64,000 nucleotides of DNA from contig JAHHIH010000019.1 of assembly GCA_019358835.1 (NCBI GenBank), positions 1 to 64,000 of the forward strand, written 5' to 3'. Shown here one piece after another: positions 59,851 to 64,000 of the stretch. The position numbers and the translations under genes are program-made. How positions within the stretch are numbered: position 1 is the first letter of the stretch; each line of letters begins with the position of its first letter. A model generated the notes under the pieces. It saw only the letters and a list, made by a program, of their open reading frames with translations. It did not search any database and had not been told where the DNA came from. Origin of the DNA: Tildeniella torsiva UHER 1998/13D. GTDB taxonomy: Bacteria > Cyanobacteriota > Cyanobacteriia > Phormidesmidales > Phormidesmidaceae.

Positions 59851-60498
59851 TCAAGTCAATGTCTGGAGATATTGCTCAAACTCTCGCAGGGCAACGCTAG
59901 ACCCCGCTGCCCAGGCTCGCTCAACGTACTGAGGCAGCAGAGCTTTTACGTCTACGGTGGGGAATGTGAGGCTGGTGGGGCGATCGCCGTAGCCCGATTC
60001 GGTTAAGACATAGAGATTTAGCTGCCCCTGGCGATAGATCCAGACCTCTGGCACTGCCAGCATTTGATACACCTCTAACTCAGTCGCCGAAGTGAGATCC
60101 ATTTCGATCGCGAGGTCAGGCGGTGGATCAGTGGTTAGATCAATACGCTCTTTGCCCAAAACGGCCTGCCAGTTTTGGATATAGAAGCAGGCATCGGGTT
60201 CGGCTCCGGCTTCTCGTAGGCGCTTTAGAGTCACGGGATGAGAGCTATCCCAGTCGCGCCCTTGGTGACGTAGTAATGCTTTAACCAGATCGACTAGGGT
60301 ATCAATGCGCCTGCCGTGGCCTGCCATGGGAGCCATAAGCGAAATCTGTTGGGTGTGGGCGTTGAAGCGAATTTTGATAGCGGCATCGTCGCGACGGCTG
60401 GCTAGCAGGGTCTCGTAGTCGTCCCAGGTTTGGTAGTGCAGGGTAACGGTGCTGCCGGGGGGCAGCTGAATGCGCTCTGGGCTGACGGTGAGAACCAT
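59851..60498 (-). CDS. Uma2-family (DUF820) restriction-endonuclease-like protein
   Basis: A 215-residue protein with the PD-(D/E)xK nuclease-like fold of Uma2. Visible family features are the EPDACFYIQNW segment, DPPPDLAIEMDLTSAT with the catalytic-type Asp and Glu, and VPEVWIYRQGQLNLYVL. Uma2 genes are very numerous in cyanobacteria and their role is unclear; they often lie near toxins and mobile DNA. A ribosome site is not obvious. It is a single gene. Confidence 0.88.
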   Translation of the reverse strand: MVLTVSPERIQLPPGSTVTLHYQTWDDYETLLASRRDDAAIKIRFNAHTQQISLMAPMAGHGRRIDTLVDLVKALLRHQGRDWDSSHPVTLKRLREAGAEPDACFYIQNWQAVLGKERIDLTTDPPPDLAIEMDLTSATELEVYQMLAVPEVWIYRQGQLNLYVLTESGYGDRPTSLTFPTVDVKALLPQYVERAWAAGSSVALREFEQYLQTLT

Positions 60499-60670
60499 GG
60501 TGCTTTGGGTGGTTGAGCGGGGGGATGGTGCGATCGTAGTGCAAGATTAAAGCGCTTGGGACTTTTGTGAGTAAGCGCCTACTACTTACCAGCTAGCGGT
60601 CACGTTTATCAGACGCAGAAACTTTTGCTACTCAACCAATTTATTAAAACTTTTTGGTACAGTATGGTTT

Positions 60671-61099
60671 TTAGCTTGCGCCGACTAATCCGACAAGAAA
60701 AATGAACCAAGCGATAATAATTGAGACAGGAATTCCATAGCTTGGCACCCTTCCCAGAAGACTTGATCTAGGAGTGCCAAAAGCTGGTGAATATTCCCAA
60801 TGTCCCAACTTCTTCTTCCATGTTTCTTTAATGTCTTTAATTGACAAATAGGCAGCATGAACTCCGACTAAAGCAAGAAAGGCTACAGCAATTCCAATGA
60901 TTGGTACTACGATACCAAACATCGTGCGTATCGCTTGATCTGTATTCTGATTGGCGACTAGAGCAATTGCGGCAAAGAGAAAACCTTGAAATGTAAGCAT
61001 CCAAGAAATTCGATTATTGATTAGATTTAGTTCTCTCTCAAGTTGTCGCACAGCATAATCGTAAAACTCTTTGACGGATAGCACTTCTTTCTGTTGCAT
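60671..61099 (-). CDS. Small membrane protein of unknown function
   Basis: A 142-residue protein. An N-terminal helix (VKEFYDYAVRQLERELNLINNRISWM) is followed by membrane segments at about 32-50, 60-85 and 120-140. It has some resemblance to small hypothetical membrane proteins in AT-rich islands. I do not recognise a family. Composition is AT-richer than the neighbours, so it may be recently acquired. Confidence 0.55.
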   Translation of the reverse strand: MQQKEVLSVKEFYDYAVRQLERELNLINNRISWMLTFQGFLFAAIALVANQNTDQAIRTMFGIVVPIIGIAVAFLALVGVHAAYLSIKDIKETWKKKLGHWEYSPAFGTPRSSLLGRVPSYGIPVSIIIAWFIFLVGLVGAS

Positions 61100-61249
61100 A
61101 GAGCTCCACCAATGAGATACAAACTACTTCACCTGTAACTGTTTACAAACGACACCAAGCTAATTCAATTCTATCGTTGCCATTCTGACGAAAACCTTGC
61201 TGATCGAGTAAGAGGACGTTTAGAGAGTCCTGTTGCTTTTAGCAAAAGT

Positions 61250-61290
61250 GGAAATCCCCCCTGCCTCCCTTGAAAAGGGGGGATCTTAGG
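61250..61290. repeat. C-run/G-run inverted repeat
   Basis: AATCCCCCCTGCCTCCC, a short A-rich loop, then AAAAGGGGGGATCT. It resembles the repeat at 11008-11030 and could form a hairpin. It lies just downstream of the Uma2 remnant's stop. Confidence 0.6.
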
Positions 61291-61294
61291 CTCC

Positions 61295-61432
61295 TTATGC
61301 TTCTGGCTCTATACCTAGCGCTTTTAGCTGCTCGGCCAGGCGATCGCCTCGTTTCTGGGCAGCAGCAGCTTCCTCTGGGGTGGGTACCAGCTCACCCGAG
61401 GGGTGAAAGTACCTCAAAGACGCGCTCTCAGG
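61295..61432 (-). pseudogene. Uma2-family C-terminal fragment
   Basis: Reading leftward, the frame gives 45 residues, including SLRYFHPSGELVPTPEE, then a short helix with RGDRLAEQLKALGI, and a TAA at 61295-61297. This is the typical end of Uma2/DUF820 proteins, but there is no start or nuclease core. It begins immediately after the TAG stop of the large actin-like gene and is in the same frame. Most likely it is a remnant of a Uma2 gene cut by an insertion or deletion. Confidence 0.65.
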
Positions 61433-64000
61433 CTACACATTGAGCACCGTGAGCTGGCTCAGCAGGGGGTCAACCAGGGTTTGGTGCTTGTTGGCTAGCA
61501 GCTGCTCCATATAGGCGGTCAGCCGCTGGCCCTGCTCCAGGTTGGGCACATAGACCTGGCCGTTGGGCCGGGTAAACAGCGGCGTGGTGGCCAGGGTGAC
61601 TAGGTCGTCGCTGGTGGGCACCAGCATTGAGGAGCTATTGGTGGCGCTCGGCAACAGACCGGGCGGCAGGCGACCTTCCAGCAGCGCCATCAGGTGGGCT
61701 TGGCAGGCTTCCACATTCAGCCCCCGCTCCTTCAGCAGGTGCAAAATGCCGTTTAGGGGCATGGGCTGCTCGGGCAGGGCGCGCAGCACCTCCATCATCA
61801 AAAACATGTCGCTGTACTGGTGGCGGGTGAGGTCGAGCACCTGGGGATAGCGCACCAGATTGACCAGCCCGTAGGTGACCCGACTACAGCTGGGGGGGCG
61901 ATCGCTGTGGTACGTATCCTGCACGATGGTGGCGTTGGGGAACTTTTGCCGCAGCCAGCGGGCAATCTTGGGCAGCGAGGCGCTGCCCCCGGTGCAGATC
62001 ACCTGGTTGATGCCCTGGGTGTTGAGCCCCGCTTCGCTCAGCAGCCGGTTGACGTGGCCGTTGATGCGCTGAATGTAGGGCAGAATAATCCGGTCTTCGA
62101 GGTCTTTGCTGCGCACCACCCAGCGCTGGTCGGCCAGCTCTAGCTCAAACTGGGGCTGGTGCTGAAGAATAATCTTCAGGTGGCGCGCCGCTTCTAGGGC
62201 GCTCTGGCCCAGCAAAGAAGCTTCTAGCCGCTGGTAGAGACGCTGGCGACGGGCCGTGTCGGGCTCGGCGGGGCGGGGCATTTCGCAACCGTCGAGGTCG
62301 AGATCGCTCCAGTGGGTGCCGTCTAGCTCGGGCATGGCGGCCTGCCAGCCCCAGCCGGTGTCGGGCGATCGCCCCGCGCCCTCGGCAGGGCGGCTCTGGC
62401 GACGTTCGGCGGGGTGCAGCAGGTGGCAGATAATGTCGAGGTCAATGGCATCGCCCGCGTAGCTCATCGAGTGCAGGGCAAAATCGCCGTAGGCCAGATC
62501 GCCCAGGGCGCGTGGCAAATTGACAATGCCCACCTCAGTGACGCTGGCCCCGGCGGAGAGCACCACCGTGCCCCCAGTCCAGGGGCAGGCGTAGAGGGTC
62601 TGCTGCTGCATGGGTTGGCCGTTGTCTTCGGGCAGCGGCGTCGAGGGGTCGGGCAGGCCAGAGAGCACAGCGGCGATCGCATCTTCCACAAAATAGATGT
62701 CGTCGGGGTTAGCGGTGAGGCCCGCCCCCAGCACTGCCTCTCGCAGGTTAAAGGTGTAGGTGTCGGGCCAATTGGCCGGGTAGCTGACGACGACCCCGTT
62801 GAGGACTTGCAGCGCCTGGGCGATCGCCCCAGCATCGAGGCCGACGGCCCCCACGGTAAAGGCGGCCTCCGGGGTAAGCCCCACGGGCAGGGTGGCCAAC
62901 AGCCGCGCCAAACCCTCTTGGAAGACAGGCAGGGGAATGCGATCGCGATCGGACCACTGCACCTGAGGCTCTGGGCCGTCTGGGCCGGTGGAGGGAATGC
63001 CCAGCTTGAGATAGGGCTTTAGGGCCTTGAGCAACACCGCTCCCTGGTCGGCAGCATCGCCGTCGCCCCAGCTGACGGTCAGGGCCGACGACCCCACCGA
63101 CTGCACCTGGTAGCCCTCGTCGGTAGCCTCGACCGAGGCCAGCGTCGGTAGGCGAAAGAACTTGTCAGCGGTCACTCCGGAGATGGCGTTATCGACCCAG
63201 TAGAGCGGGTAGACCTGCCCACCCCGACGCTCCAGCAGCACCGCCGATAGCCCCGTGGTGCCCACATCTAAACCTAAGAACCACAGAGGAGTCGGCTCAG
63301 CGGGCGCTGGCTCAGCATCCTCTGGTGGCGCTGGAATGACGATATCAACTGGCTCACTGTCTAGAGCGTCAGGGATTTCCGGTTCAAAGGCTTCTGATTC
63401 GAACGCTGGGGAATCCAGGGTGCCAGGGTTTAAAACCTCGGGCGCAAATGTTGCGGGGGGGAAGGTTTCAGGTTCAAACGTTGCAGGCTCTAGCGGGGGT
63501 TCGACTACCGGGGTAACGAAGCTATTGGGGGTATCGGTCAGGGCAGAGTCTGCCCCAAAGCCAGCTTCCGCCAGTAGTTGATCCAGCTCCGGGAAGTCTT
63601 CCTGCACAGCCTCCAGTTCTGGGGTTTCTAGTTCTGGGGTTTCTGGCTCTGGAATCGTCACCTCTGCCACGTCTAGGCTGTCTGGGGACGGGGCGATCGC
63701 CCCCACATCAACTACTTCAGCCTCCGACCCAGCGGTCTCTACTTTCAGGTCATCAAAGCCTATGGAATCCGCTGCTATAGGCTCAATGACGATATCTTCT
63801 ACCTCTTCAATGGGCTCAGCGAAGAAGGTTTCGTCTGTGAATTCCCCCAGGGTGGGTTCTGAAGCTTGAGACCAACGCTCCTCGACTACCGGGGAAGGCT
63901 CAAGGAGATCGCTCAAATCGCCCAGGCCCGCGTCGGCCAAAATCTCCAAAACATCTCCGTCAACATCTTCGTCTTGGGCCGGGCTAGAGTCTCCCAGCCA
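61433..64000 (-). CDS. Actin/Hsp70-fold ATPase with acidic N-terminal region (5' end outside window)
   Basis: At least 855 codons; the frame is still open at 64000, so the start is outside. The visible N-terminal 225 residues are acidic, rich in Pro, Glu and Val, with two copies of a motif like [12 protein letters not shown] and [11 protein letters not shown]. An actin-like domain starts at [17 protein letters not shown] (phosphate-1 loop). A late adenosine motif is [21 protein letters not shown]. The final 120 residues hold helices ([26 protein letters not shown]). The function is unknown; chaperone-like or cytoskeletal roles are possible but unproven. Confidence 0.8.
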   Translation of the reverse strand, partial: WLGDSSPAQDEDVDGDVLEILADAGLGDLSDLLEPSPVVEERWSQASEPTLGEFTDETFFAEPIEEVEDIVIEPIAADSIGFDDLKVETAGSEAEVVDVGAIAPSPDSLDVAEVTIPEPETPELETPELEAVQEDFPELDQLLAEAGFGADSALTDTPNSFVTPVVEPPLEPATFEPETFPPATFAPEVLNPGTLDSPAFESEAFEPEIPDALDSEPVDIVIPAPPEDAEPAPAEPTPLWFLGLDVGTTGLSAVLLERRGGQVYPLYWVDNAISGVTADKFFRLPTLASVEATDEGYQVQSVGSSALTVSWGDGDAADQGAVLLKALKPYLKLGIPSTGPDGPEPQVQWSDRDRIPLPVFQEGLARLLATLPVGLTPEAAFTVGAVGLDAGAIAQALQVLNGVVVSYPANWPDTYTFNLREAVLGAGLTANPDDIYFVEDAIAAVLSGLPDPSTPLPEDNGQPMQQQTLYACPWTGGTVVLSAGASVTEVGIVNLPRALGDLAYGDFALHSMSYAGDAIDLDIICHLLHPAERRQSRPAEGAGRSPDTGWGWQAAMPELDGTHWSDLDLDGCEMPRPAEPDTARRQRLYQRLEASLLGQSALEAARHLKIILQHQPQFELELADQRWVVRSKDLEDRIILPYIQRINGHVNRLLSEAGLNTQGINQVICTGGSASLPKIARWLRQKFPNATIVQDTYHSDRPPSCSRVTYGLVNLVRYPQVLDLTRHQYSDMFLMMEVLRALPEQPMPLNGILHLLKERGLNVEACQAHLMALLEGRLPPGLLPSATNSSSMLVPTSDDLVTLATTPLFTRPNGQVYVPNLEQGQRLTAYMEQLLANKHQTLVDPLLSQLTVLNV

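Overview
The window comes from a cyanobacterium. It carries psbK, a lycopene cyclase, GUN4-domain genes, an MgdA-type glucolipid synthase, EbsA, a group 2 sigma factor and a solo CIRCE-controlled groEL. The octamer GCGATCGC (HIP1) is scattered throughout, and composition is G+C-rich. The gene set and intergenic repeats fit a Leptolyngbya/Nodosilinea-like filamentous lineage; that placement is inference.

Layout. Bases 1-127 hold the possible edge of an ISAs1-like insertion sequence. Bases 143-12345 are mostly housekeeping: a BioD-like protein, EbsA, MgdA, YciI, SmpB, a HerA-like ATPase, a histidine kinase, an SRPBCC protein, a methyltransferase, HisG and DapL. Bases 12575-20972 form an envelope block: purC, then the Omp85 protein, lpxC, fabZ, lpxA and lpxB, followed by an ExbB/ExbD pair. 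Bases 21139-25574 encode a complete CUT1-type sugar ABC importer. Bases 25629-33530 hold two PIN-toxin modules, a lone OpuB-type permease, a response regulator, a GyrA/ParC subunit, an unusual MalK-like ATPase and an amino-acid-type binding protein. Bases 33589-43147 carry a Ca2+/H+ exchanger, a KaiB-like fusion overlapping pilT, crtL-type cyclase, PrsW, apt, corA and groEL.

An AT-richer accessory island (43375-45100) contains a MazF toxin, antitoxin-like genes and a DUF5677 protein. It is followed by carB, an animal-type haem peroxidase, arsR-type regulator, tgt and psbK. Bases 52306-55650 hold three linked genes of unknown role built around GUN4 domains and a shared helical scaffold. After these come a zinc/cation exporter, dps, a tiny PCP_red protein, a sigma factor, a small antitoxin-like gene, a Uma2 nuclease and a truncated Uma2 remnant. 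The window ends in a large actin/Hsp70-fold ATPase that runs off the right edge.

How the genes work together. The lpx-Omp85 block builds the outer membrane: fabZ supplies hydroxyacyl chains and lpxC/A/B assemble the lipid A disaccharide precursor. EbsA, PilT and possibly the KaiB-like protein belong to type IV pilus function. PsbK, GUN4, lycopene cyclase and MgdA belong to thylakoid biogenesis. The most promising uncharacterised systems are the GUN4 cluster and the KaiB-like/PilT pair.
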